This document shows, in pieces, positions 40,050 through 48,458 of a stretch of DNA of 64,000 nt (position 1 is the stretch's first letter; each line of letters begins with the position of its first letter). Origin of the DNA: Zestomonas carbonaria (lineage in GTDB: Bacteria; Pseudomonadota; Gammaproteobacteria; Pseudomonadales; Pseudomonadaceae); the NCBI RefSeq assembly GCF_904061905.1, contig NZ_CAJFCI010000071.1, positions 164,267 to 228,266 of the forward strand. Direction: 5' to 3'. The notes below the pieces were generated by a model. The model did no database searches. It was not told where the DNA came from and worked only from the letters and a program-made list of their open reading frames with translations. The translations under genes and the position numbers were made by a program.

Positions 40050-40790
40050 ATGGACAAGATGCTGTACGTCGCCATGAGCGGAGCCAGCCAGAACACCCTG
40101 GCCCTGCGCGCCCATGCCAACAACCTGGCGAACATTTCCACCAACGGCTTCCGTCGCGACTTCGAGCAGGCGCGGTCGATGGCCGTGTTCGGTGACGGTT
40201 TTCCGGCGCGCGTCTATGCCATGACCGAGCGTCCCGGCACCGACTTCACTCCCGGCACCTTGCAGGAAACCGGCAACGGCATGGACGTCGCCATCAGCGG
40301 CGAAGGCTGGCTGGCGGTGCAGGCCCCGGACGGCGGCGAGGCCTACGTGCGTACCGCCAGCCTGAAGATCGACGCGCTCGGCCAGTTGCGTACCGGCAAC
40401 GGCTTGCCGGTCCTCGGCAACGGCGGCCCGATCGCCGTGCCGCCGGAACAGAAGGTGGAGATCGGCCAGGACGGCACCATCACCATTCGTGCGCTGGGCG
40501 AGGCGCCCAACGTGCTCGCCGAGGTCGATCGGCTGCGGCTGGTCAACCCGGACCTCAAGCTGATGGAGAAGGGCAGCGACGGCCTGATCCGCTACAAGGG
40601 CCAGGACCAGTTGCTGGCCGACAACGACGTGCGGGTGACTTCCGGTTTCCTGGAAACCAGCAACGTCAACGCCGTGGAAGAGATGACCTCGATCCTCGCG
40701 CTGTCCCGCCAATTCGAACTGTCCGTGAAGATGATGCGCACCGCCGAAGACGATGCGGCGGCCATGGCGCGGGTATTGCAGATCAGCTAA
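40050..40790 (+). CDS. flgF: Flagellar proximal rod protein FlgF
   Basis: Rod component. The 246-residue protein has N-terminal MSGASQNTLALRAHANNLANISTNGF, a central domain with DVAISGEGWLAVQAPDG, and C-terminal TSGFLETSNVNAVEEMTSILALSRQFEL. CGGAGACA precedes the ATG. First gene of a run with short gaps that extends to flgK. Confidence 0.96.
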   Translation: MDKMLYVAMSGASQNTLALRAHANNLANISTNGFRRDFEQARSMAVFGDGFPARVYAMTERPGTDFTPGTLQETGNGMDVAISGEGWLAVQAPDGGEAYVRTASLKIDALGQLRTGNGLPVLGNGGPIAVPPEQKVEIGQDGTITIRALGEAPNVLAEVDRLRLVNPDLKLMEKGSDGLIRYKGQDQLLADNDVRVTSGFLETSNVNAVEEMTSILALSRQFELSVKMMRTAEDDAAAMARVLQIS

Positions 40791-40835
40791 TCACGCAACG
40801 CGGCGCCATGAATCCGGCGCCCGAGGAGAACGACC

Positions 40836-41621
40836 ATGATTCCGGCACTGTGGGTCAGCAAGACCGGTCTGTCCGCCCAGGACATGAACCTGACCACCAT
40901 CTCCAACAACCTGGCCAACGTCTCGACCACCGGCTTCAAGCGCGACCGCGCCGAGTTCGAGGACCTGCTGTACCAGATCCGCCGCCAGCCCGGTGGCCAG
41001 AACAGCCAGGACAGCCAACTGCCTTCCGGCCTGCAACTGGGTACCGGCGTGCGCATCGTCGGCACCCAGAAGATCTTCACCGCCGGCAGCCTGCAGACCA
41101 CCGAGCAACCGCTGGACATGGCCATCAACGGCCGCGGCTTCTTCCAGGTGCTGCTGCCCGACGGCACCGTCGGCTACACCCGCGACGGCAGCTTCCACCT
41201 CAATTCCGATGGCCAGGTCGTGACCGCCAACGGCTTCGCCCTGGAGCCGGCGATCGTCCTGCCCAACGAAGTGAAGACCTTCACCGTCGGCGAGGACGGC
41301 ACCGTCTCGGTGACCACCGCCAACGACCCGCAGCCGCAGATCCTCGGCACCATCCAGACCGCCGACTTCATCAACCCGGCCGGCCTGGAAGCCATCGGCG
41401 GCAACCTGTTCCTGGAAACCGCCGCCAGCGGCGCGCCGCAGGTCGGTACCCCGGGCCTCACCGGCCTCGGCACGGTGCAGCAGAACACCCTGGAAAACTC
41501 CAACGTCAGCGTGGTGGAGGAACTGGTGAACATGATCACCACCCAGCGCGCCTACGAGATGAACTCCAAGGTCATCTCCACCGCCGACCAGATGCTCGGC
41601 TTCGTCTCTCAGAACCTGTAA
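40836..41621 (+). CDS. flgG: Flagellar distal rod protein FlgG
   Basis: Main component of the distal rod passing through the P and L rings. The 261-residue protein has the standard length. It shows ISNNLANVSTTGFKRDRAEFEDLLYQ near the N-terminus, MAINGRGFFQVLLPDGTVGYTRDG in the middle and NTLENSNVSVVEELVNMITTQRAYEMNSKVI at the C-terminus. GAGGAG precedes the ATG. Confidence 0.97.
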   Translation: MIPALWVSKTGLSAQDMNLTTISNNLANVSTTGFKRDRAEFEDLLYQIRRQPGGQNSQDSQLPSGLQLGTGVRIVGTQKIFTAGSLQTTEQPLDMAINGRGFFQVLLPDGTVGYTRDGSFHLNSDGQVVTANGFALEPAIVLPNEVKTFTVGEDGTVSVTTANDPQPQILGTIQTADFINPAGLEAIGGNLFLETAASGAPQVGTPGLTGLGTVQQNTLENSNVSVVEELVNMITTQRAYEMNSKVISTADQMLGFVSQNL

Positions 41622-41652
41622 TCCGTAAGTCGCGCACCGCGAGGTAATGGCA

Positions 41653-42345
41653 ATGAACCGGCTTTCCCTTCTCCCGCTGCTCGGCGTCGTGGCCCTGGTT
41701 GGCTGCGTGGCGCCGCCGCCGAAGCCGAACGATCCCTATTACGCTCCGGTGCTGCCGCGCACACCGCTGCCCGCCTCGCAGAACAACGGCGCGATCTACC
41801 AGCCGGGCTTCGAGTCCAACCTGTACACCGACCGCAAGGCGTTCCGCGTGGGCGACATCATCACCATCACCCTCAACGAGCGGACCCAGGCCAGCAAGAA
41901 CGCCAACTCGCAACTGCAGAAGGACAGCAGCGCCAAGATCGGCCTGACCTCGCTGTTCGGCGGCGGCGTGAGCACCAACAACCCGTTCGGCGGCGGCTCG
42001 CTGGACCTCAGCGCCGAGTACGGCGCCGAGCGCGACACCAAGGGCGACGCCAAGGCCGGGCAGAGCAACAGCCTTTCCGGCTCGATCACCGTCACCGTGT
42101 CGGAAGTGCTGCCCAACGGCATCCTCGCGGTGCGCGGCGAGAAGTGGATGACCCTGAACACCGGCGACGAGCTGGTGCGCATCGCCGGCCTGGTCCGCTC
42201 CGACGACATCGCCACCGACAACACCGTACCGTCGACCCGCGTGGCCGATGCGCGCATCACCTATTCCGGCACCGGCGCCTTCGCCGATGCCAGCCAGCCC
42301 GGTTGGCTGGACCGCTTCTTCATGAGCCCGCTGTGGCCGTTCTGA
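41653..42345 (+). CDS. flgH: Flagellar L-ring lipoprotein FlgH
   Basis: Outer-membrane ring protein of the basal body. The 230-residue lipoprotein has a lipobox ALVGC (Cys18 acylated), LFTDRKAFRVGDIITI-type motif (here LYTDRKAFRVGDIITITLNE), and the family SGSITVTVSEVLPNGILAVRGEKW region. ATG 41653 is preferred over ATG 41647 because AGGT lies too close to the latter. FlgI follows 14 bp later. Confidence 0.95.
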   Translation: MNRLSLLPLLGVVALVGCVAPPPKPNDPYYAPVLPRTPLPASQNNGAIYQPGFESNLYTDRKAFRVGDIITITLNERTQASKNANSQLQKDSSAKIGLTSLFGGGVSTNNPFGGGSLDLSAEYGAERDTKGDAKAGQSNSLSGSITVTVSEVLPNGILAVRGEKWMTLNTGDELVRIAGLVRSDDIATDNTVPSTRVADARITYSGTGAFADASQPGWLDRFFMSPLWPF

Positions 42346-42359
42346 GCAGGGGAGCGCAC

Positions 42360-43706
42360 ATGAAAGCCTGGCTGGCCTTTGTTCTGGATCCCCGCGTTCG
42401 CGGGGGTGACGGTCGCGTGGTGGCGTCGCTGCTGCATCATTCCCGCGAGTGTGGGGAAGCCGTCAAGCGTGTAGGAGCGAGTTCTGCTCGCGAAGCTTTT
42501 GCGTGGCGGGGTTCGCGAGCAGAGCTCGCTCCTGCGCCGAAATACTCCTGCCGCCGCCAGTTCGCCGGCGAGTGGCGCGGCTACAGCCGTCGCGGCGCCA
42601 ACGACTGGCTGCTGCTGGCGACCCTGCTGCTGGGCCTGCTCCTCAGCCCGCTGGCCCAGGCCGAGCGGCTCAAGGACCTGGCCAGCATCCAGGGCGTGCG
42701 CACCAACCAGTTGATCGGCTACGGCCTGGTGGTCGGCCTCAACGGCAGCGGCGACCAGACCACCCAGACGCCGTTCACCCTGCAGACCTTCAACAACATG
42801 CTGGCGCAGTTCGGCATCAAGGTGCCGGCCAGCGTCGGCAACGTGCAGTTGAAGAACGTCGCCGCGGTGTCGATCCACGCCGACCTGCCGCCCTTCGCCA
42901 AGCCCGGACAGACCATCGACATCACCGTGTCGTCGATCGGCAACGCCAAGAGCCTGCGCGGCGGCAGCCTGTTGATGACCCCGCTGAAGGGCATCGACGG
43001 CAACGTCTACGCCGTGGCCCAGGGCAACCTGGTGGTCGGTGGCTTCGACGCCGAGGGCAGCGACGGCTCGCGGGTCACCGTCAACGTGCCGTCCACCGGT
43101 CGCATCCCCGGCGGCGCCACGGTCGAGCGGCCGGTGCCGAGCGGCTTCGACCAGGGCAACAGCCTGGTCCTCAACCTCAACCGCCCGGACTTCACCACCG
43201 CCAAGAACATCGTCGACCACATCAACCAGTTGCTCGGCCCCGGCGTCGCCCAGGCCATCGACGGCGGCTCGGTGCGGGTCAGCGCGCCGCTCGATCCCAG
43301 CCAGCGCGTCGACTACCTGTCGGTGCTGGAGAACCTGGAGATCGAGGCCGGCCAGGCGGTGGCCAAGGTCATCATCAACTCGCGCACCGGCACCATCGTG
43401 ATCGGCCAGAACGTCCGCGTGCAGCCGGCGGCGGTGACCCACGGCAGCCTCACCGTGAGCATCACCGAAGACCCCATCGTCAGCCAGCCGAACGCCTTCT
43501 CCGGCGGCCAGACCGCCGTGGTGCCACGTTCGCGGATCGACGCCACCCAGGAAGCCAAGCCGATGTTCAAGTTCGCTCCGGGTACCAGCCTCGACGAGAT
43601 CGTCCGCGCGGTTAACCAGGTCGGCGCCTCGCCGTCGGACCTGATGGCCATCCTCGAAGCCCTCAAGCAGGCCGGCGCGTTGCAGGCCGAGCTGATCGTG
43701 ATCTGA
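42360..43706 (+). CDS. flgI: Flagellar P-ring protein FlgI, with an unusual repeat-derived leader
   Basis: Periplasmic P-ring protein acting as bushing for the rod. The mature part begins ERLKDLASIQGVRTNQLIGY and is normal in length and sequence to the end (LEALKQAGALQAELIVI). The 5' end is odd. The only ATG with a strong site (AGGGGAG, six bases before it) is at 42360, giving a 448-residue precursor whose hydrophobic signal sequence (DWLLLATLLLGLLLSPLAQA) starts only at residue 82 and would be cleaved after Ala101. Residues about 9-58 are encoded by two palindromic repeats (42383-42534) that keep the frame open. Normal FlgI leaders are about 20 residues. Whether this leader works is not known. 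Confidence 0.9.
   Translation: MKAWLAFVLDPRVRGGDGRVVASLLHHSRECGEAVKRVGASSAREAFAWRGSRAELAPAPKYSCRRQFAGEWRGYSRRGANDWLLLATLLLGLLLSPLAQAERLKDLASIQGVRTNQLIGYGLVVGLNGSGDQTTQTPFTLQTFNNMLAQFGIKVPASVGNVQLKNVAAVSIHADLPPFAKPGQTIDITVSSIGNAKSLRGGSLLMTPLKGIDGNVYAVAQGNLVVGGFDAEGSDGSRVTVNVPSTGRIPGGATVERPVPSGFDQGNSLVLNLNRPDFTTAKNIVDHINQLLGPGVAQAIDGGSVRVSAPLDPSQRVDYLSVLENLEIEAGQAVAKVIINSRTGTIVIGQNVRVQPAAVTHGSLTVSITEDPIVSQPNAFSGGQTAVVPRSRIDATQEAKPMFKFAPGTSLDEIVRAVNQVGASPSDLMAILEALKQAGALQAELIVI
42383..42534. repeat. REP-like doublet plus GTAGGAGC-type palindrome inside flgI
   Basis: 42383-42410 has the CCCCGCGTTCGCGGGGGTGA core and 42437-42462 a degenerate facing copy. 42474-42494 and 42512-42532 are 21-bp inverted arms with one mismatch, starting GGAGCGAGTTCTGC. 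All lie in frame between the flgI ATG and its signal sequence. Confidence 0.88.
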
Positions 43707-43716
43707 GGAGGCGCAC

Positions 43717-44859
43717 ATGGACTCCAGGTTCTCCGCCGGCGTCGACTCCGGCGCCTACACCGATCTCAACCGCCTCAACCAGTTCAAGGTCGGCGGCGAT
43801 AGCGAGAGCAACCTGCGCAAGGTGGCCCAGGAGTTCGAGTCGCTGTTCCTCAACCAGATGCTCAAGGCGATGCGTTCGGCCAACGAAGTGTTCGCCGAAG
43901 GCAACTTCATGAACAGCAACGAGACCAAGATGTACCAGGACATGCACGACCAACAGTTGGCGATCAGCATGTCCCGGGACAAGGGCATGGGCCTGGCCGA
44001 CGTGCTGGTGCGCCAGATGTCGCAGCTCAAGAAGGGCAGCTCGCGACCCAATCCCTTCGCCCAGACCGGTGACAACAGCGTTGCCAAGGCCGACAAGCCA
44101 CTGCCGGCGGTGGACAGCGCGCGCGACGACTCCAAGCTGATCAACCAGCGCCGCCTGGCCCTGCCGGGCAAGCTCACCGACCGCCTGCTGGCCGGCATCG
44201 TGCCCAGCGCCACGCCCGCCGACGGCCAGCCGCTGGCGCAGAAGGACTGGCTTCCGGCGAAGGTCTACCCGGCTCCGGAAACCGCCGCGCTGGACACCAC
44301 CGCCAGCGACGCCCTGCGTGGCCGCCGGCTGGCCCAGCCGCCGCTGGCGCCGGGCAAGTCGGCCTTCAGCTCGCCGGCCGAGTTCGTCGCCGCCATGCTG
44401 CCGATGGCCCAGGAAGCCGCCGAGAAGATCGGCCTCGACGCCCGCTACCTGGTGGCCCAGGCCGCGCTGGAAACCGGCTGGGGCAAATCCATCATCCGCC
44501 AGCAGGACGGCTCCAGCAGCCACAACCTGTTCGGCATCAAGTCCCACGGCTGGGACGGCAAGTCGGCCCGCGTGCTGACCACCGAATACAAGGGCGGCCA
44601 GGCGGTGAAGGAGGCGGCCAGCTTCCGCGCCTACGACTCCTTCCGGCAGAGCTTCCACGACTACGTCGATTTCCTGCAGAGCAACGGCCGCTACGGCACC
44701 GCGCTGAACACCACCGACAACCCCGAGCGCTTCGTCAAGGAACTGCAACGGGCCGGCTACGCCACCGATCCGAACTACGCGCGCAAGGTGGCGCAGATCG
44801 CCAAGCAGATGCAGACCTACCAGACCATCGCCGCCGCCGGCAGCGTACCCACGAGCTGA
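43717..44859 (+). CDS. flgJ: Rod-cap and peptidoglycan hydrolase FlgJ
   Basis: Two-domain protein: the N-terminal about 100 residues (VAQEFESLFLNQMLKAMRSANEV) cap the growing rod, and the C-terminal domain (about 225-370) is a GH73 beta-N-acetylglucosaminidase that opens the cell wall. The catalytic Glu is probably Glu252 in QAALETGWGKSI; SSHNLFGIKSHGWDG and SFRAYDSFRQSFHDYVDFL are further signatures. The 380-residue length is normal. Confidence 0.96.
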   Translation: MDSRFSAGVDSGAYTDLNRLNQFKVGGDSESNLRKVAQEFESLFLNQMLKAMRSANEVFAEGNFMNSNETKMYQDMHDQQLAISMSRDKGMGLADVLVRQMSQLKKGSSRPNPFAQTGDNSVAKADKPLPAVDSARDDSKLINQRRLALPGKLTDRLLAGIVPSATPADGQPLAQKDWLPAKVYPAPETAALDTTASDALRGRRLAQPPLAPGKSAFSSPAEFVAAMLPMAQEAAEKIGLDARYLVAQAALETGWGKSIIRQQDGSSSHNLFGIKSHGWDGKSARVLTTEYKGGQAVKEAASFRAYDSFRQSFHDYVDFLQSNGRYGTALNTTDNPERFVKELQRAGYATDPNYARKVAQIAKQMQTYQTIAAAGSVPTS

Positions 44860-44871
44860 TAAGGGACTTTC

Positions 44872-46887
44872 ATGGCTGACCTTCTCAACATCGGACTGTC
44901 CGGGATCTCGGCGAGCAAGACCCAGCTCAGCGTCACCGGCCACAACATCACCAACGTCAACACGCCCGGCTACAGCCGCCAGAGCGCCACGCAGGCCACC
45001 CGCGTGCCGCAGTTCAGCGGTGCCGGCTACGTCGGCTCGGGCACCACGCTGACCGACATCCGCCGCAGCTACAGCGAGTTCCTCACCACCCAGTTGCGCT
45101 CGACCACCGCGCTGAACAGCGACGTGATGGCCTACAAGAGCCAGATCGACCAGCTCGACTCGCTGCTCGCCGGCTCCACCACCGGCATCACGCCGTCGCT
45201 GCAGAAATTCTTCTCGGCCCTGCAGACCGCCGCCGAAGACCCGTCGAACATCCCCGCGCGGCAACTGGTGCTGTCCGAGGCCGAAGGCCTGGCGCGGCGT
45301 TTCAACACCGTCTACGACCGCCTCAACGAACAGAACAACTTCACCAACAAACAGATGACCGCGGTGGGCGACCAGATCAATCGCCTGGCCGGCTCCATCG
45401 CCAGCCTCAACAACGCCATCGCCGTGGCCGCCGCCAACGGCCAGCAGCCCAACGACCTGCTGGATGCCCGCGACGAAGCGGTCCGCCAACTGTCCAGCTA
45501 TATCGGCGTCACCGTGGTGCCGCAGGACGACGGCTCGCAGAACATCTTCATCGGCTCCGGCCAGCCACTGGTGGTCGGCGCCAACGCCAACCGCCTGGAA
45601 GTGGTGCCGGGGCAGGGCGACCCGAACCGCTTCGAAGTGCAGTTCGTCAGCGGCGGCTCGCGCCAGGGCATCACCACGCAGATCAGCGGAGGCGAACTGG
45701 GCGGGCTGATCCGCTATCGCGAAGAAGTGCTCGACAGCACCATGAACTCCCTGGGCCGCCTGGCCCTGGCGGTCAGCGACCAGGTCAACAGCCAGCTCGG
45801 CCAGGGCCTCGACCTCAAGGGCCAGATCGGCGCCGCGCTGTTCGGCGACTTCAACGACCCCAGCCTGGCCAAGCTGCGCGTGCAGAGCTTCGCCGGCAAC
45901 ACCGGCAACGCCCGGCCGCTGCTGAACATCACCGACACCAGCGCATTGACCACCAGCGACTACCGCCTGGAGTTCGACGGTACCAACTACACCGCGCGGC
46001 GGCTGAGCGACAACCAGTTGATGACCGTCACCGAGAACCCGCCCGGCACGCTCAGCTTCACCGACGGCAGCGGTCGCGACCAGGGCATCCAGCTCGAAGT
46101 CGGCACCCCTGCGCCGGCGGCCGGCGACGTCTTCCTGCTGCAACCGACGCGGCGCGGCGCGGCCAGCATCTCGACGGTGCTGGACCAGCCGGACCAGCTC
46201 GCCTTCGCCGCGCCGGTGCGCAGCGAGGCCAACGGACAGAACCGTGGCACCGGCTCGATCAGCCAGCCGGACCTGCAATCCTTGCTCAACCTCGGCAGCC
46301 TGACCGGCGCCTTGCCGGTGACCCTGACCTACGATGCCGCCAGCGGGGACTTCACCCTGCCGCCCGGCGCCACCCTGACGCGGATCGACCCGAACGACGG
46401 CACGCCGGCCACGCCGCCCACCTTCCAGAGCGGCCAGACCAACACCTACGAACTGACCCTGGCGGACGGCAGCACGCTGCGCCTGACCCTGAGCGGTCGC
46501 CCGGAAAACGGTGACACCTTCAACGTGGCGTTCAACGACAAGGGCGTTTCCGACAACCGCAACGCCCTGAAACTGGCGGACCTGCAGAACAAGGCCACCA
46601 TCGGCATCGACCCGAACTCGCCGGGCACCACCGGGGTGACCTTCTCCGACGGCTACGGCGACCTGGTCGAACGCGTCGGCACCCTGACCGCCCAGGCGCG
46701 CCAGGACAGCGACGCCACGTCGGCGATCCTCAAGCAGGCCACCGACAACCGCGACTCGCTGTCGGCGGTCAGTCTCGACGAAGAGGCGGCCAACCTGATC
46801 AAGTTCGAGCAGTACTACAGCGCTTCGGCACAGGTCATTCAAGTTGCCCGCTCGTTGTTCGATACCCTGATCAGTTCGTTCAGGTAG
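44872..46887 (+). CDS. flgK: Hook-filament junction protein FlgK (HAP1)
   Basis: First junction protein between hook and filament. The 671-residue protein has the N-terminal GLSGISASKTQLSVTGHNITNVNTPGYSRQ and the C-terminal SLDEEAANLIKFEQYYSASAQVIQVARSLFDTLI. The large middle contains flagellin-like D2 modules. Only 12 bp separate it from flgJ, so it is probably read from the flgF promoter. Confidence 0.97.
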   Translation: MADLLNIGLSGISASKTQLSVTGHNITNVNTPGYSRQSATQATRVPQFSGAGYVGSGTTLTDIRRSYSEFLTTQLRSTTALNSDVMAYKSQIDQLDSLLAGSTTGITPSLQKFFSALQTAAEDPSNIPARQLVLSEAEGLARRFNTVYDRLNEQNNFTNKQMTAVGDQINRLAGSIASLNNAIAVAAANGQQPNDLLDARDEAVRQLSSYIGVTVVPQDDGSQNIFIGSGQPLVVGANANRLEVVPGQGDPNRFEVQFVSGGSRQGITTQISGGELGGLIRYREEVLDSTMNSLGRLALAVSDQVNSQLGQGLDLKGQIGAALFGDFNDPSLAKLRVQSFAGNTGNARPLLNITDTSALTTSDYRLEFDGTNYTARRLSDNQLMTVTENPPGTLSFTDGSGRDQGIQLEVGTPAPAAGDVFLLQPTRRGAASISTVLDQPDQLAFAAPVRSEANGQNRGTGSISQPDLQSLLNLGSLTGALPVTLTYDAASGDFTLPPGATLTRIDPNDGTPATPPTFQSGQTNTYELTLADGSTLRLTLSGRPENGDTFNVAFNDKGVSDNRNALKLADLQNKATIGIDPNSPGTTGVTFSDGYGDLVERVGTLTAQARQDSDATSAILKQATDNRDSLSAVSLDEEAANLIKFEQYYSASAQVIQVARSLFDTLISSFR

Positions 46888-46964
46888 GGGCACCCGTAGG
46901 ATGGGACGGGCGCGGCGATACCCAGCGCAATGAATGCACGGCGCTTGCCGCCAGTACGAAACGA

Positions 46965-47002
46965 TTCCTCTCCTCTCGGGGGAGGACCAGGGTGAGGGGC
47001 GG
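46965..47002. repeat. Fragment of the GGGAGAGGG-type element upstream of flgL
   Basis: CCTCTCCTCTCGGGGGAGGA followed by CCAGGGTGAGGGGCGG matches one half of the elements at 2727-2845 and 14069-14190. Confidence 0.7.
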
Positions 47003-47037
47003 AGTTCGCGCCCCTGACGGAAAACAGAGGTCCAGAC

Positions 47038-48279
47038 ATGCGCATCTCCACACTCCAGGCGTTCAACAACGGCGTAGCGGGCCTGCAGCGCAACTACGCC
47101 AACGCGATCCGCACCCAGGAACAGATCAGCACCGGCAACCGCATCCTCACGCCGGCGGACGACCCGGTCGCCTCCGTGCGTTTGCTGCAACTGGAACAGC
47201 AGCAGAATGTGCTGGGGCAGTACAAGTCCAACCTGACGGCGGCGCAGAACAGCCTGAACCAGGAAGAGGTCACGCTCAATTCGGTCAGTACCATCCTCCA
47301 GCGTGTGCGTGAGCTGGCGGTGCAGGCGGGCAACGGAACCTTGAGCCTGGAAGACCGCCAATCCATCGCCGCCGAGCTGGCCGAGCGCGAGGATGAGTTG
47401 CTGAGCCTGATGAATACCCGCAACGCGCGTGGCGAGTATCTGTTCTCCGGCTTCCAGGGGAAGAGCCAGCCATTCGTGCGTCAGCCCGATGGCTCCTACG
47501 CCTATGCGGGAGACGATGGCCAGCGCAAGTTGCAGATCGCCAGTTCGCTGGAGATTCCCATCAGCGACAACGGCAGGGCCGTATTCGAGAATGCGCTCAA
47601 TGCCGGACGCCTCTCCATCACCGACGGTTCCACGCCGCCAGCGCCGGTCAACAGCATCAGCGGAGCCCTGGTCAAGGATGAGGCGTCGTTCGCCAGTTTC
47701 CCGGCAGATGGCGTACAGATTACTTTCGACCCTGCCGACCCGAAGAATTACACGCTCACCCCGCTGCCTTCCGGCACGCCGGTTTCCGGTCGTCTGGCCG
47801 ACGGCAAGGACACCCAGATCACCTACGGCGGAGTGGCATTCTTCGTGAACGGCACGCCGCCTGCCGGCTCCACCTTCACCGTCTCCGGTCCGGGGCCCGC
47901 CGCCAGCGCCGGTCCGGGAGACCCCGAGATCAAGTCGGGCGTACTGAACACCATCTCCCAGTTGCGCAAGGCTCTAGAATCCAGCGCCGATAGCCGTGAA
48001 GTGCGGGATGCGGTGGCACTGGGTCTGTCCAACCTGGATAACGGCATCAGTGCGGTGGACCAGGCGCGGGGGCAGATCGGCGCCCGTCTGAACGTGGTCG
48101 AATCGTCCCTGACCGACAACGAAGATGTGACCCTGGTCAACAAGGCCGTGCAAGCGGATCTGCGGGAGCTCGACTATGCCGAGGCGCTGTCGCGGCTGTC
48201 GTTCCAACAGTTGATCCTCGACGCGTCGCAGAAGAGCTACGTGACGATTTCGCAGCTCAATCTGTTCAACAAGATGTGA
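47038..48279 (+). CDS. flgL: Hook-filament junction protein FlgL (HAP3)
   Basis: Second junction protein, contacting the first flagellin subunits. The 413-residue protein has the flagellin-like N-terminus (MRISTLQAFNNGVAGLQRNYAN, ISTGNRILTPADDPVASVRLLQLEQ) and C-terminus (TLVNKAVQADLRELDYAEALSRLSFQQLILDAS). A 150-bp gap with a repeat fragment separates it from flgK; no clear promoter was seen there. Confidence 0.96.
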   Translation: MRISTLQAFNNGVAGLQRNYANAIRTQEQISTGNRILTPADDPVASVRLLQLEQQQNVLGQYKSNLTAAQNSLNQEEVTLNSVSTILQRVRELAVQAGNGTLSLEDRQSIAAELAEREDELLSLMNTRNARGEYLFSGFQGKSQPFVRQPDGSYAYAGDDGQRKLQIASSLEIPISDNGRAVFENALNAGRLSITDGSTPPAPVNSISGALVKDEASFASFPADGVQITFDPADPKNYTLTPLPSGTPVSGRLADGKDTQITYGGVAFFVNGTPPAGSTFTVSGPGPAASAGPGDPEIKSGVLNTISQLRKALESSADSREVRDAVALGLSNLDNGISAVDQARGQIGARLNVVESSLTDNEDVTLVNKAVQADLRELDYAEALSRLSFQQLILDASQKSYVTISQLNLFNKM

Positions 48280-48301
48280 GCTGCGTCCGCTAGAACCTGA
48301 A

Positions 48302-48330
48302 AAGCCGTGCTGATGCCGGCTTTGTTCTTC
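48302..48330 (+). terminator. Weak terminator after flgL
   Basis: Stem AAAGCCG/CGGCTTT with a nine-base loop followed by GTTCTTCTT, about 20 bp after flgL. Confidence 0.55.
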
Positions 48331-48458
48331 TTGGCAGGCATCTTGCTGTGTACTGAGGCACAAAAGCATGCGTCACGAATCTGGCGCCTCAGGATCAGGA
48401 GGCTAGCCACATTGGTTGGCGAATCCTGAAGCACGCTCAATCAATACACGGTGCGAGC

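Noticed and set aside
37190..40144. A 984-codon minus-strand open frame across flgC-flgE
   Set aside because: Antisense shadow of conserved hook and rod genes; no family signature and no ribosome binding site.
42144..42359. Upstream extension of flgI into flgH
   Set aside because: It overlaps the conserved end of flgH in another frame; the ATG at 42360 has a strong ribosome binding site.
43663..47361. A 1232-codon open frame on the minus strand across flgJ, flgK and flgL
   Set aside because: It is antisense to three well-conserved flagellar genes, and its translation is low-complexity Gly/Val/Arg/His sequence typical of antisense frames in high-GC DNA.
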